In this document: positions 50,201 through 60,819 of the stretch, piece by piece
Layout of the letters: each line of letters opens with the position of its first letter
How positions within the stretch are numbered: position 1 is the first letter of the stretch
Assembly (NCBI GenBank): GCA_905250025.1
Contig: CAJNOJ010000119.1
Coordinates: 186,001-250,000, forward strand
Reading direction: 5' to 3'
DNA from: Adineta ricciae
Taxonomy: Eukaryota; Rotifera; Eurotatoria; Adinetida; Adinetidae
Length of the DNA stretch: 64,000 nucleotides
The notes under the pieces: generated by a model
Told to the model about the DNA's origin: nothing
The model's database searches: none
Seen by the model: the letters and a program-made list of their open reading frames with translations, nothing else
Translations under genes and position numbers: made by a program

Positions 50201-50287
50201 GTTAAGGAATGGCCCGGTGATATTCTCAGTTACAAAGAACATTTACGACAGAAAATGCAAGCAGACTTTGCTCCAGCAAAGAAATAA
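44242..50287 (+). CDS. ABCF2: ABC-F ATPase ABCF2
   Basis: A soluble twin-ATPase of the ABC-F class, which act on ribosomes and in stress responses; it has no membrane domain. The Lys-rich N-terminus opens [21 protein letters not shown]1 has Walker [10 protein letters not shown], the signature [15 protein letters not shown] and Walker [13 protein letters not shown]. The linker carries [23 protein letters not shown]2 has Walker [10 protein letters not shown], the signature [17 protein letters not shown], a second [12 protein letters not shown] and the switch LVSHDFRLI. The C-terminus ends DFAPAKK. All motifs are intact. Introns are mostly 50-60 nt, except one of 126 nt (44770-44895) and one of 3,561 nt (45047-48607). 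The latter joins GATG to AAGCTC in phase and contains a gene on the other strand. Confidence 0.96.
45434..46150 (-). CDS. INAF-motif membrane protein nested in ABCF2 intron
   Basis: A single-exon, 238-residue frame with an ATG at 46150, antisense within the long ABCF2 intron. The first 145 residues are Ser/Thr/Pro-rich and disordered, with a run of Gln near 138-143. Residues 148-179 hold [20 protein letters not shown] and then a membrane-spanning run ending YGFFW. This fits the INAF motif (K-K-x-x-R-L-L/A-T/V-V-x-A-Y-x-x-S-V/I-S-L...Y-x-x-x-W) of the Drosophila TRP-associated INAF proteins and vertebrate INAFM1/2. INAF proteins are small single-pass factors needed for TRP channel function in fly photoreceptors. 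The C-terminal 58 residues are polar. The motif sits later in the chain than in short INAF proteins because of the long N-terminus. Confidence 0.72.
   Translation of the reverse strand: MATTSQNRAFQAYNSRYFPNRPAPKESANSSSPKTTTTPATPSTAEPLVFGRIPYSSIKSTTDKCSSIPSSPVPHAAMKTTPMTEKRCSSITSLSHLLPRQKTSQMTTLASQRQSLWISIAKNAQLNANQQSSLPLLQQQQQQTSLTRKKFLRLLLVFSYLLSISLFAIALATFYGFFWTDYSTTQISNVDAPVSAFLSPPNSTIINRKLPADHVNSNHQAFMFTSNSFHFSMSHRIQ
46151..48607. other. Rest of long ABCF2 intron
   Basis: AT- and purine/pyrimidine-rich sequence with A runs, an AGAGAGAGAGAGAG tract near 48147 and (TA)n near 48486-48502. It must contain the upstream region of the nested minus-strand gene. Open frames at 46.4-47.3 kb are Phe/Ser/Leu-rich translations of pyrimidine tracts and were not accepted. 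Confidence 0.5.
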
Positions 50288-52348
50288 TACTCTTTACTTT
50301 AGGAAAAATGTCTCTCTTTTTCTTGTTATATTCACGTTCTTCATCCATTCTCTATTTTTTTGTTCGAATATCTCGTTTCGACAAAGTGCAGATGAAGTTC
50401 ATCTGGAGTATTACATCCTTTCAAACCAACTTAATAGAGAATAAACACGAATAAATGCTAAACATAATGAACAACAAATAATCAAATGTCATATCTATTT
50501 CTTCAGATAAGTTCTGGTCTTTGTTGCCCTGACACACATAAAATAGAAACGTCTTTCAACAAGAAAATACTTACTATCCTACTTTGTCAGATGAACTCTT
50601 CAAATATAACTTTTTTCTCTTTTTTTATCGAGACACCTGATTACATCTTTAAGTTTTTGTTTTTTTCTTGAAAATTATTTTCTATTAACCAAGAAAATTC
50701 CACTGACATATGTTCAAGAACATTCGAAAAGTATTTTCATTTTGATTAAAATCTCGAATAAGAACAAGCTGAAGCGATGAGCTTCTTAAACCGTCTAACT
50801 TCTCTCGTCTGCAACCTAGAAGTCTTGAATTTTGATCAGACTCTTCTGTGACATCATTTGTATACTGAAAATGAGTCGTTTCATGAGCAATTTACTTTAG
50901 ACAAATGACTTTATCAATCGCATGCAATAAACTCGACTTGACATCTTTTATTTTGATATTTCTTCCGTCATTTGTCTTCTTATGTGATTTGTCATACGAA
51001 TCTTTCTTTTAGTTCTATGTACTTTTACAAAAATATCAAGTTCACTACGATGTTTACAGAGTATTTGAAGATTCGATTTACCGAAGGAAAAAACCTCATT
51101 ATTCCCATAAATGATCGTGGAAATAGACGAATTTATTTATCAATTATAGAATTATTCTAATAGTTCTTTAGATTCACAAGGGTAAAGTTATCGAGACTTT
51201 CCGTTAAGTACAAGTGATCTACGTAAAAAGAAATATTTTACTTATTTTTCTATAGGAGAGAAAAACATATCCTTCTGAGGATAAAGCTCGGATATCTATG
51301 CACTGTCAATGAACAAGTACGATCTACTTCCTCCAGCTGAAACGGAAATAATCAAAATAATTTTGAAACCATCTGGTATAAGAGGAAAAAAGTTAACAGA
51401 TCGATGACAGGAGTATTTTAATGTGAAAAAATGGGATCTCTTAATACGTATTATGTTCATTTTTCTTTTCCTCGATGTTGAAAGAGAAAACGTCTTGTTA
51501 TTTTAGAATGAAAATATTGGGGATTTCATTGAAAATCAACTCAATGGTCCAGTGAATAAAAGTCTTTTGTGATCAAAACCAATCATATGGTGTCATATGT
51601 TATTTATGCATTCAGGTAAACGTGCACTGTCATTAATTTTCTCGTTAATTGCCGCATTTTCACGCTTTTCACCACCATCAAAGATTTTTACGCTTTTCAA
51701 TGAGAAAAACGCCATGAATTAGACAAATAGAATGATTTCATCCCTCCATATTGGTACACACCGCGAAAAAGCACGTTTGAAGCACTCGATGTCCGTCACT
51801 TAATTAACTCAATGTAAGTTTAGTGCTTAGATGTATGTTTGATAAACAAGAAATGTGTTGTGTGCAAAATACAGTTAATGATAATTGTACTTTTCATCAG
51901 GAAGAGAACACACGGTTCGTATGCATGATGGTACATCGTGCATTTCAACGTCCTGGTTTTGAGAGTGATTAGTACGTGTTTTTTTTATATTAAGAGTCGT
52001 GTATGTTTTTTAGGAGAACTTTTTGCTCGTTAAATTTGACGAGTTTATTGTTGACTCACGCGATGTAAAAACGGGTGTTCGTCGGTATTTTTGCGTCGAT
52101 GTTTATTTTTCTATCGATCATTTTCAGTCTGATGTGATAGAAAATGAACGAGTCGATATTTATCTCGAACAAGTCAGTGTTAAATCATGGAATAGTTTTA
52201 TTTTCGAACAAAATACAAGAGAGAGAGAGCGAGAGAAAGACGGTATAAAATAAATTCACTCTTCGTAATGAATAACTGTATGAAAGTAATCAAATGGTAT
52301 GGAAAGAGAAAGAGAAAATAGAACCGTATGTATATAGTTGATTTTTGT
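50288..52348. other. Intergenic between convergent genes, about 2.1 kb
   Basis: The longest empty stretch between two convergent genes (ABCF2 and transgelin). It is AT-rich. A GAGAGAGAGAGC tract occurs near 52220. One 230-nt frame at 52023-52253 looks somewhat protein-like but has no ATG and no partner exon. Confidence 0.45.
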
Positions 52349-53544
52349 TCACATATGACGGGTGTTACCAAAGATAATACCGGATTGTGTTGCGCCTTTG
52401 TTGTAACCGTATTGTGTACTGATGATGGTGTTGCCTTGGTTGATAGTTTCGGTTGAGAAGGTTCGTTCGTTTCTGTCACTTTCCTTAGGACCTAAACCAC
52501 GTAGACCTTGTTTTTGTGCCTGTAGGAAAGAATGAAATGAGTGAGGTTTTCATTTTCAGGTAGACAGTGGAAATGTTTACTTTTCGACCGAGGGCGAAGA
52601 GACAGAGGACGACTTGGTGAAGATTCATTTTTTCGTAGAGATCAACTGTCTGGAAGATTTCAGCGTCAGATAATCCATAAGCTTTAGCTGCTTGGGCGAA
52701 ACGAGAAATGTTTTCCATAAGTTTAAAACTATTTACTCCTAAAAGATTCGATCAAAATATTGATGATCGAAGACATTGTCCTACCTTCATTGATCTTTGT
52801 TACTGCGTTCGGGGAAATGACATTGATTAGTCTAAACAAATTCGACACACTTCACAAAACTTCATCGAACAAACAAACACTTCGTACTGGCAAAGTTTGC
52901 GACCATCTTTCAGTTGTTCATGAACATTATCTGCATCGCCATTCGTATCGAATTGTTCGCCGATCATTTCACTAATCCACTCTAACGCTTCATGAGCCTG
53001 TCCAACGTCATATTTCGATTGAATCTGTAGATCAAAAGCACATCATAGTCATATTAGTCTACTCTATTAATGATCACGTTTCACCCACTTTTTCCCAAGC
53101 ATCATGAGCTAAGCCAGACTTTTGCGCACGCACTATACTATTCATGTTTAGAATCGAAGATAGATCAAATCGAACTCGGCAGATATGTCTGTTAACTTGT
53201 TCGAAAGTGAATGATGTTCCTCGTCATATATGACGAGAATGAAACCACTCGGTTGAGTGGGCGGATGAATCGTGTTAGTATGTATACCAAAAGAAAAGAT
53301 AAAATTCGAAGAAAAAGGCGACGCAAAACATTCTTTACATAATAGGAAACAAAGGAAATGTTTTTTGTCTGCTTTGTTAGTTAAACGAAATTGAATGGCT
53401 ATGAAAACTATGTAAATAAACGACTTCTCACGAATTTTCTGATGTTATGCTAATGATAAGAATACACGATATAAATATTTTCTTTGTACATACTTTGTCG
53501 TACGCTTCCTTCGCAAAACCATGTTTTTCAGTCCGATTCGCCAT
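52349..53544 (-). CDS. Transgelin/calponin-family actin-binding protein
   Basis: Exons 53494-53544, 52888-53024, 52785-52831, 52581-52738 and 52349-52519 give 187 residues, close to transgelin/SM22. The N-terminus MANRTEKHGFAKEAYDKIQ parallels transgelin's MANKGPSYG start. A calponin-homology domain follows with LEWISEMIGEQ, LKDGRKLCQLINVISPNAV, FKLMENISRFAQAAKAYGL and YEKMNLHQVVLCLFALGRKA. The single C-terminal calponin-like repeat (ISTQYGYNKGATQSGIIFGN then TRHM) binds actin. A second possible first exon lies in the first intron (53089-53145) and splices in the same phase. The gene is divergent from the FUSC-type gene. Confidence 0.94.
53089..53145 (-). other. Alternative first coding exon of transgelin gene
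   Basis: An ATG at 53145 opens MNSIVRAQKSGLAHDAWEK and runs to a GTGGGT donor in phase 0, exactly as the upstream exon ends in AYDK before its donor. Both join ATTCAA of the common exon. The two 5' peptides align (GFAKEAYDK with GLAHDAWEK), so they look like an exon duplication used from separate promoters. Expression is unproven. Confidence 0.65.
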
Positions 53545-53961
53545 GAGTTTGTTGTGTGTTGCTTTGCTTTACAATGAAAACAGTTAACCTGAGGTATTTA
53601 AGAGAAGAAAGAAACAAAGAGAAAAAGTCAAGGTAAAAATGAAGATAAGAACAATTTGTTTTGGCATGCGGAGGCGTTGTATCATAAAACTGCATCATCT
53701 GCCGAAGACTAACTTCTTAATGTTAATAAACAAACGTTCAATCAGAAACCGATTGTTTCGATTCCTTCATAAAGGAAAACGCACCAACGAACAACAGAAT
53801 CAGCATGATGCTTTGTTCATAATTATCGATTAACAGACCAGAAGGAAAAGAGAAAAATGAACGGGAAATCATATTGTAGTTTTCTTCCTCGGAATATTTG
53901 CTTACATATATATATGTTTATAGATTTTAGTTGGAAGTTTATTTGCCAAGATCTGATTCCG
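53545..53961. promoter_or_regulatory. Divergent intergenic region transgelin / FUSC-type gene
   Basis: A 417-nt gap between divergent starts. Short open frames here lack support. No defined promoter motif was identified. Confidence 0.45.
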
Positions 53962-56900
53962 ATGACATCTGTGAAACGATGTAGAACATCTTGTACTTGT
54001 TGGCATCCATTGTTACCCACGTTTCCAGCTCGACTTATTTTTGCTTTTCGAACGTTAATAGGAATTGCTGTAAGTGAATTGAACAGAAACTGTCGTATTT
54101 CTTTCGTAATTGTTCTCATTTGAAGTGTTGTGCAACGCTCACTCTTTCTCCAGTTACGTCCAACGCAATTCGCGGACAACTGTTGTTAAGTATTGGTTTT
54201 ATCGTGGCTATTAAAACTACACTCGGAGAAACGATTCAAACTGCTTGTCGACTCTATTTAGCTGGTGGTATCGCTGCTATCTACTGCCTGTTCATTGTGC
54301 AATTATTTCCTGCAGATATCTACATTGCTGTTGGTGCCACAAACATCTTTGTTCTTCTTATCGTTTACACCGATCTACCAGTAACCGTACGTCGATTTTC
54401 GATCTTACCTACTTGTATTATACTTTTACAATGGTTTAAAAAATCTCATATCAACACAGTTTACATTCTTCACGCCTGGGCATCGTTATCAATCGGTTGT
54501 AGTTTGGCAGTAGCTGTCTCGTGTATTCCATTACCGTTGATTCCAACTGCGTATCGTGAACTGACTAAGAGAATGAAATTTATTGCTGGACAAATTCACC
54601 GTGAAATAGCCGCCACTGTTTTATTAATATCGGAATATCATAATATTCATCTACAGAATAGTTATAATCATGAAATGGATCGTCATAAGAGTCAAACTGA
54701 TGGCCGTAGTGAAGATGAGATTATTCTGCCAACCAATTCCTTCCGCGAAGATGATCTTTATGATCATTCGACGTCATTTGAAAATCTCAAGGATGATCAT
54801 CTTTTAAAAAGTGATATTCAAGATTTGCATTTATTAGTCAATGGTGAAATTAAACATATGCAACGCGCTTTAGAAGAAATCTCATATGAACCGTATTTCA
54901 TCTATTTAAGAGCAAGTAATCTCATGCGACGCCTTTTGCGTTTGATTCCATGTTTAAAGAAGTTTATTGACAAACCATCAACGTTGGAAAAACGATTAGA
55001 AGTCTGGGCTGTTTGCTTTGCTTCGTTACAGCGAACAATTACTGGAATGTTGTCTTTAGACCACCATCATCATGCGTTTGTTGGCCAACGAAAGCTGATT
55101 AATGTAAGAAAAAATCATTTTCTTGTCGATCAATTTGTGAGCTTTGTTGCTTAGGCGATTTGCCTTCTACTTGACTCAACATTTCATTTTCTGGAGTCTG
55201 TACTTCCATATACAATCTCATCAGAACGTCGTATAAACATCTCGAATATGGTTACGTGTCGTGCGAAAGTTGAAGAAGCACTAGAGCATTTCTTTGAGAC
55301 CTACGCTCAAGTACGAGAAAATCGTTTTCATTCAAATATGTCCAATACTGATTCGATACTTTTAAACACTTTTCTCTTGCTCGTCTTACGTCTTGTTCAC
55401 GTTGTTATAACGGCAGCTGAGGCAAGTGAGACACCCGGTGTACGTCTTGACAGCGACATGGAACAGCCAACAGCGGATTCTCCATTGTTGAACAAAGAAT
55501 CTCATTGGAAGATTTACTTTCGTGATCTGATCGATTATATCGGTTTAAAACCATCATTTGGCAAATTTATACGTGCTTTCAAAACAAGTTTAAGTGTTCT
55601 CGTGTCAGCAGTCGTTGTTTTGAAATATCGCGAGCGTTTACAAGCATATGGTTGGGTTTATTGGGCTCCGATGACCACAGCATTAGTCTCTGATTCTTCT
55701 GAAGGTGGAACGATTCGTTTATCAGTTCAGCGTCTCATGGCTGTTCTACTTGGATCAACCTATGCGTACGTTATCGTTCTTGTCGCTCAAGAGGAGTTGG
55801 CAGTTGGTATATTTATATCGATATTCGTTGCATTTATGGGTTACATTAAAACAGATCCACAAAAAGAATATTTTGCAAATGTCTGCGCTCAATCAGCATC
55901 GATTATCACATTTATTTCCAATCAAGAAGGAATCAAAGAATCAAACAAGGCAGTACTTGCGCGAACAAGTCTGACGTTTTTAGGTATATTCATTCATGTG
56001 ATAATTTCCAATCTGTTCTTACCTGTATCTGCACGAGGATTGATAAAAAAGAAAGTAAGAAACATCCCCTGTTAATTTCTCACATCTATGATGGACATTT
56101 TTCAGGTTCTAATGATGATCAATCATGTTTCTTCGGCATTGAAGATCGCTACTGATGATTTTTGTTCGTTTATCGAACCAACCACGGTGAATTCAAATAT
56201 AGCAGATCAATCAGCATCATCATCATCAAAGAAAAAGCCTTTGTATTTAACCGACACATTGTCTGAAATTGAATTAATCACTGACGATTTTCCCGATTTA
56301 CTCGAGGAAGCGCTTAGTGAGCCAAATCTCTGGAAGCGTCCATTCGCCGAAGTCAAAGACCGATACGATGACATATCGAAAACATTACGTCGAATTATCC
56401 TCAACATTCGATTTGTTCATCGATGCACAACAATTCTCAAAGCAGAAACCAAATTACATCTCGCACAAGAAGCAAAGTAAGTTCATTCTATCTATCAACA
56501 ATGATTTCCTTTCACATACATACTCTAATTAATCACTTCAAACCTTATTTGTCAATTTCACCTCCTTGATTAAACACTTTTTCGTCGTAGATGGCAAGTT
56601 CGTCAGCCAAATCTCGTACCTATGAATAGTAACAATTCAAATACCGACATGCGAGCATCTCATGCATGGACAATGACAGAGTTGCGTAAACAAAAGCAAT
56701 TACAAGATGACCTTGATATTCCATTGACAATTTTTATGACATATACTCCCCGATCGTCAGCCCGATTCGAAAGAAGCTCTATTATATCGAACAATTCACT
56801 GACGTCACTTCGAATGACGAACACCGCATCTTATCAACCTGTTCTTCAGAATATCTCTGCACTGGAAAAACACATCCAGCAAGTTCTAACATACACAAGA

Positions 56901-57374
56901 CAATTACTCGAAGAACAAGCGACTGTTGATGTTGGTGCATTTGATTTGCAGCAACTTTGTCGCGAAGATTCATTCGATGAACGTACGAAAAAACCGAATG
57001 AGAACAACAATAATCACCGCCGTTCATCATTTAAACCTATTCGACAATTTCAAGCAATTCCAATTTCAACTAATCATTATAAATTCTTTCCATTTTGCCA
57101 TTCAAGTCAACAGCAAGACAATCAACCTTTGCCATCCCTTCGCCAAGCAGTTGACCTGATGCTTGCAGCATTAATCCAATTTCTTTATGCGAACAATCAC
57201 TTCATTCGAACTGAACTAGTGTCTACACAATCTATTGGAGATATTCTCGCTTTTCATACGTTATCCTATGCGTTGAAAGATATGGTTGAAGCGACAACAG
57301 ATTTAGCGAAGAATGCGCGAAGAATAAAACATATCGATACGCGTACATTGACATATGAAGAGAGATGTAACTGA
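53962..57374 (+). CDS. FUSC-type multi-pass membrane transporter-like protein
   Basis: Five exons (53962-54069, 54126-55103, 55155-56054, 56106-56476, 56591-57374) encode 1,046 residues. Two blocks of membrane helices flank a large cytosolic region. The first block has about six spans (beginning ARLIFAFRTLIGIACCATL, LLLSIGFIVAIKTTLG, RLYLAGGIAAIYCLFIVQLF). The second block, around residues 535-700, begins KTSLSVLVSAVVVLKYRERL, YWAPMTTALVSDSSEGGT and RLMAVLLGSTYAYVIVLVAQ. Duplicated helical bundles with GGTIRLSVQRLMAVLLG-type signatures characterise the FUSC / aromatic acid exporter and ALMT-like group, found in bacteria, fungi and plants. The C-terminal third is soluble and variable. The substrate is unknown. 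This family is unusual in animals, so horizontal origin is possible. The formylglutamate-hydrolase-like gene starts 192 nt downstream. Confidence 0.78.
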
Positions 57375-57566
57375 GATGACAGAACACCATTTTCTAGTCT
57401 ATGACATTCAATGATCAATCAAATTTATAAGTCTCTCACAGTTTTTCTGTTACCGTCTGAACATTGTTCCTTTTGATAATAAATTAACTTCAAATGATTT
57501 ATTCCAGCGACTAATAAGTAAAGTTCTAATCTCATTTCTTTTTTTTTCTCTCTATGTTTCTTGTCG

Positions 57567-58454
57567 ATGGCAGATGAATTCTTTGAATATCTGACTGGTT
57601 ATCGATCGTCGTGCAAATATCACTGTCAAGGAAATGTGAATATTATTCTTTCTGCACCACATGGAGGGAATCAAATGCCCGATGATGTATCTGATCGAAC
57701 GGAAGGTATATGTAAAGATCAAACAGAAGTTCGACGTTATCGAACGACGGTGGTGAAAGATTCTCGAACTGATGAATTTGCTGAAAATGTTGCGAATGCA
57801 TTGAAATCGAAGTGGAACTTCAAACCATTTGTTATTATTGGTAAATGGCATCGTGCAAAAGTCGATTTCAATCGTCATATACATGAAGGAACATTGAATC
57901 ATTCAGAAGCGATATCTGCTTACGACAGTTATCATTCGTATTTGAACAATGCAATTGAACAAGTTAATCAATTGTTTGGAAAAGGGCTTCTCATCGACAT
58001 CCATGGTCATTCCAAAGGAAAGTAAGGAAAGGTTTTCAATATTCTATCAAAATTCTAGACTTATTCTTTTAGTTATGCTATGATTGGATATACGTTATCG
58101 AGTGATCAATTGAATCAAGATGATCTATCGGATTCTTCGTTTCAAACATCGATCGAATCGTTATGTTCAACGAACCGTAATGAATGCATTCGTGGTGAAA
58201 ATTCCTTTGGAAATATATTCGAACGAAATGGTTTAGGTATCGCTTATCCCTCATTACTCAATCCAAAACCGGAAGGGCGAACATATTTTGCCGGTGGATA
58301 TATCGTTCGACATTATTTATCCAAGATCAACGCTATTCAAACGGAATTAGCGTATAGCACACGGATGGGACCAGATGCGTATGAAAATGCGCAACTGTTT
58401 GCGCAAACTGTTGTGGAATATATGAAAAAGTATAATTTGCTGAAATCACGATAA
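57567..58454 (+). CDS. N-formylglutamate amidohydrolase-like protein
   Basis: Two exons (57567-58021 and 58073-58454) give 278 residues. The family hydrolyses N-formyl-glutamate and related N-acyl amino acids with a zinc-peptidase-like fold. Visible motifs are ILSAPHGGNQMP, IGKWHRAKVDFNRHIHEGT and LLIDIHGHSKG, whose His, Asp and Arg residues match the metal/substrate-binding pattern. The second half carries NECIRGENSFGNIFERNG and FAGGYIVRHYL, and ends with a helix around LFAQTVVEYMKKYNLLKSR. The ATG at 57567 (MADEFFEYLTG) is the first in frame. A pyrimidine tract immediately upstream suggests a splice acceptor, and an additional 5' exon (for example with a signal peptide) cannot be excluded. 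Bacterial genes of this type sit in histidine degradation; the role here is unknown. Confidence 0.82.
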
Positions 58455-58584
58455 GACTTCGAATCTTGCAAAGCGTTATATTTGATTGAATAGTTTCTCT
58501 TTCTCGTATTTTTCGTACGGAAAATAAAATGCATAGGGAAAAATGCTTTATTATATAGAAAATCAAAGAAATTTTCCTTTAAAC

Positions 58585-59058
58585 TTAAGACATTCGTTTA
58601 CGAAGAAATCGAAGTGCTAATCGCTTTTTCAATTCTCGTCGACGTAATATTTGCCGTTTGTTGTCCATATTATTTGAATTGTACTTCTTCATCACCGATG
58701 CCAATCGTTGATCATACTGTGGACAATATGCAAGAAAAAGTGTTGGATCTAATTTGGATAAATCATGATGCTGGACAATCATATTCATTCCTTGTTCACA
58801 AAGATTCTCGCGTGACTCAGTAACATCGTCGTCATCATCATCAGCATCATCATAAACATCATCTTCTTCAGCTTTCCAAGCCGGTTCAGCGCTGTGGTGT
58901 TGTAAATCATGATCTTTGGACAAAGAATTCGATGGTATTGGAACACGAGCGTCAACAATTGCGGTTAGAATGAAAAGTAGGAAAATACAGGACGAAAGAC
59001 AACTAAATGAGAAGTTAAAGGGTCAATTCAGCATTGGTGATGAAGATGCTTACTGCAT
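58585..59058 (-). CDS. Putative secreted peptide precursor, 140 aa
   Basis: Two exons: a 5-nt coding exon 59054-59058 (ATGCA) joined across a 51-nt intron to 58585-59002. The result begins MHCLSSCIFLLFILTAIVDA, a clear signal peptide with likely cleavage after VDA. The mature part is acidic at first (AEEDDVYDDADDDDDDV), then has two cysteines 28 residues apart (NLCEQGMN and LAYCPQYD). It ends strongly basic with several dibasic sites (NKRQILRRRELKKRLALRFL, RKRMS). This layout suits a peptide hormone or neuropeptide precursor, but no known family is recognised and there is no Gly-Lys-Arg amidation signal. The intron assignment is supported because only this splice puts the ATG in frame with the hydrophobic leader. 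Confidence 0.7.
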
Positions 59059-59357
59059 TGTTCAGGTTTTGCTATGTCTGTGATTTCCAATCGAGAATAT
59101 TTTGTTGTTTGTGAAAAAATCTTATATATTAATCACGAAAGGAATAAATTAAAAACAAAAGGAAAATATTAGCTCAATCAAGCGGACAAAGAAAAAAAGA
59201 CGTTTTTGACATCCAACTCGACAAAACACGACAAACTAGTAGTAATAATATATTCAAATTTCCTTTCCTATGGCTTCATTGGATCGTCTGTTTACATCTA
59301 ATAAACAATGCTAATCACAACATTCGATCTGATCATCTTTCCTTCTTTTTTTCATTT

Positions 59358-60596
59358 TCAAAGTCTTGATTTTGGCATGGCAACTAGATGTGAGTATGGC
59401 GATAACGAGATATTGTTTCCATTGGGTAACGAAGTACACCCACAAAGCATCACGGCAAGTTTAAATTCCCGTTTGAATATGTCGATAACGTCAACTACAC
59501 CTTGACATCCACCGACAGCTAAGCCCCAGAGGATAGGTCGACCGATGAGTACCGCATCAGCTCCGAGTGCCACTGCTTTGAGGATATCTGTTCCACGACG
59601 AACTCCTCCGTCAAGATAAATATCAACTTTTTTCTTTGTTTCGATTCGTCGAACAGCGGAGACGATTTCAGGTAAAACTTCAATTGTACTGAATGTCGTA
59701 TCGATTTGGCGAGCCCCGTGATTAGACACAACAATTCCATCTACGCCCGCTTGGACGGCTAATTGAGCGTCTTCAGCTGTCATGATGCCTTTGACAATAA
59801 TCGGAAGTCGACTGATTTGACGTAACCATTGAATATCCTTCCACGTTAACGTTGCATCCAGATTTTTGGCAATGTAATCATTTAATGCTGAATCATGTTT
59901 ACCGTCTGCTTGTTTTAAGCCAGCATCATACAGATTTTCTAACTGCATATCTGCTGGTAGACGAAAGCTATTTCGACGATCAGCTTCTCGATTACCGAAT
60001 CGCGAAGCATCGACGGTAACAACGAGAGCACGGAAGCCAGCTTTTTCAGCACGTTGAACCAAGCGTGTGGTAAATTCACGATCTTTGAGTATATATAATT
60101 GAAACCATAATTGTGATGTTGATTGTGGATATTCTTTCAACGCTTTTTGATGTTCATCAGCTACATCTTCAATCCGTGTAGTCGAAAGTGTTGAAAGAAT
60201 CATCACAGTATTTGCACGAACTGCAGCACGCGCTGTACTTCGTTCACCACCTTTGTTATCAGCCATACGATGCATAGCTGTCGGTGCAAACAAGAGGGGA
60301 ATTGAACATTTTGTTTGACCATTTAATAACGTCACCGAGCAACTATTTTCGTCTACGCCATGATGAGCAACATCGACGAACACTCGTGGACGTAGTTTGA
60401 TTCGTCGGAAAGCATTAACGTTTTCTTGTAAAGTTAATTCATCGTCAGCACCTGCTCGATAATAATCATAAGCCATTTTCGGTAGTTTGGCTTTCGCAGC
60501 TTGATGATAATCTTCAACATTGATCAAAATCGGAGGGGTCTGACCAGCGCTTGTGTTTTGAGCGACCATGTTGTCCAATACTTGCTTTTCAGACAT
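59358..60596 (-). CDS. HAO1: FMN-dependent 2-hydroxyacid oxidase (glycolate oxidase type), peroxisomal
   Basis: An uninterrupted 412-residue frame, unlike the intron-rich neighbours. The family oxidises glycolate or other 2-hydroxyacids to 2-oxoacids, making hydrogen peroxide, in peroxisomes. Visible features are YDYYRAGADDELTL with the active-site Tyr, FAPTAMHRMAD, QLWFQLYILKDRE with the second catalytic Tyr, LVVTVDASRFGNREAD, PIIVKG with the FMN lysine, VSNHGARQID with the catalytic His and substrate Arg, and the phosphate-binding DGGVRRGTD and IGRPILWGLA. All key residues appear present. The C-terminus is remodelled after the FMN domain and ends PKSRL; SRL is a functional variant of the SKL peroxisomal signal. 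The substrate chain length cannot be told. It is divergent from the FAD oxidoreductase gene. Confidence 0.95.
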   Translation of the reverse strand: MSEKQVLDNMVAQNTSAGQTPPILINVEDYHQAAKAKLPKMAYDYYRAGADDELTLQENVNAFRRIKLRPRVFVDVAHHGVDENSCSVTLLNGQTKCSIPLLFAPTAMHRMADNKGGERSTARAAVRANTVMILSTLSTTRIEDVADEHQKALKEYPQSTSQLWFQLYILKDREFTTRLVQRAEKAGFRALVVTVDASRFGNREADRRNSFRLPADMQLENLYDAGLKQADGKHDSALNDYIAKNLDATLTWKDIQWLRQISRLPIIVKGIMTAEDAQLAVQAGVDGIVVSNHGARQIDTTFSTIEVLPEIVSAVRRIETKKKVDIYLDGGVRRGTDILKAVALGADAVLIGRPILWGLAVGGCQGVVDVIDIFKREFKLAVMLCGCTSLPNGNNISLSPYSHLVAMPKSRL

Positions 60597-60819
60597 GATT
60601 CGAGCGACGCAATTTATTTACTGTTGATTCGTACCTATATAGTCATTTATATAGTCTCGATAAGAGACTAAAGATATACATACTACTTGCGACCTCCCCA
60701 TGTTGCGAAATCTGATTTCGATTGGTTTGCAACACGTGTGAGTTAAAAGAACGCTAGAAACTTTTTTGTTTTGCATATCCGATCTACGAATTATCAAGAT
60801 AATCTTTTTTAAAATAAAT
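60597..60819. promoter_or_regulatory. Divergent promoter region of two flavo-oxidase genes
   Basis: A 223-nt gap between the ATGs of the hydroxyacid oxidase and the FAD oxidoreductase. It contains two TATATAG stretches (near 60638 and 60650) facing the hydroxyacid oxidase, and ACACGTGT, an E-box-type palindrome (near 60733). A shared bidirectional promoter is likely from the spacing. Confidence 0.5.

Noticed and set aside
52023-52253. 76-codon plus-strand frame with somewhat protein-like composition
   Set aside because: It has no ATG and no partner exon, and it ends in an (GA)n repeat giving REREREK.
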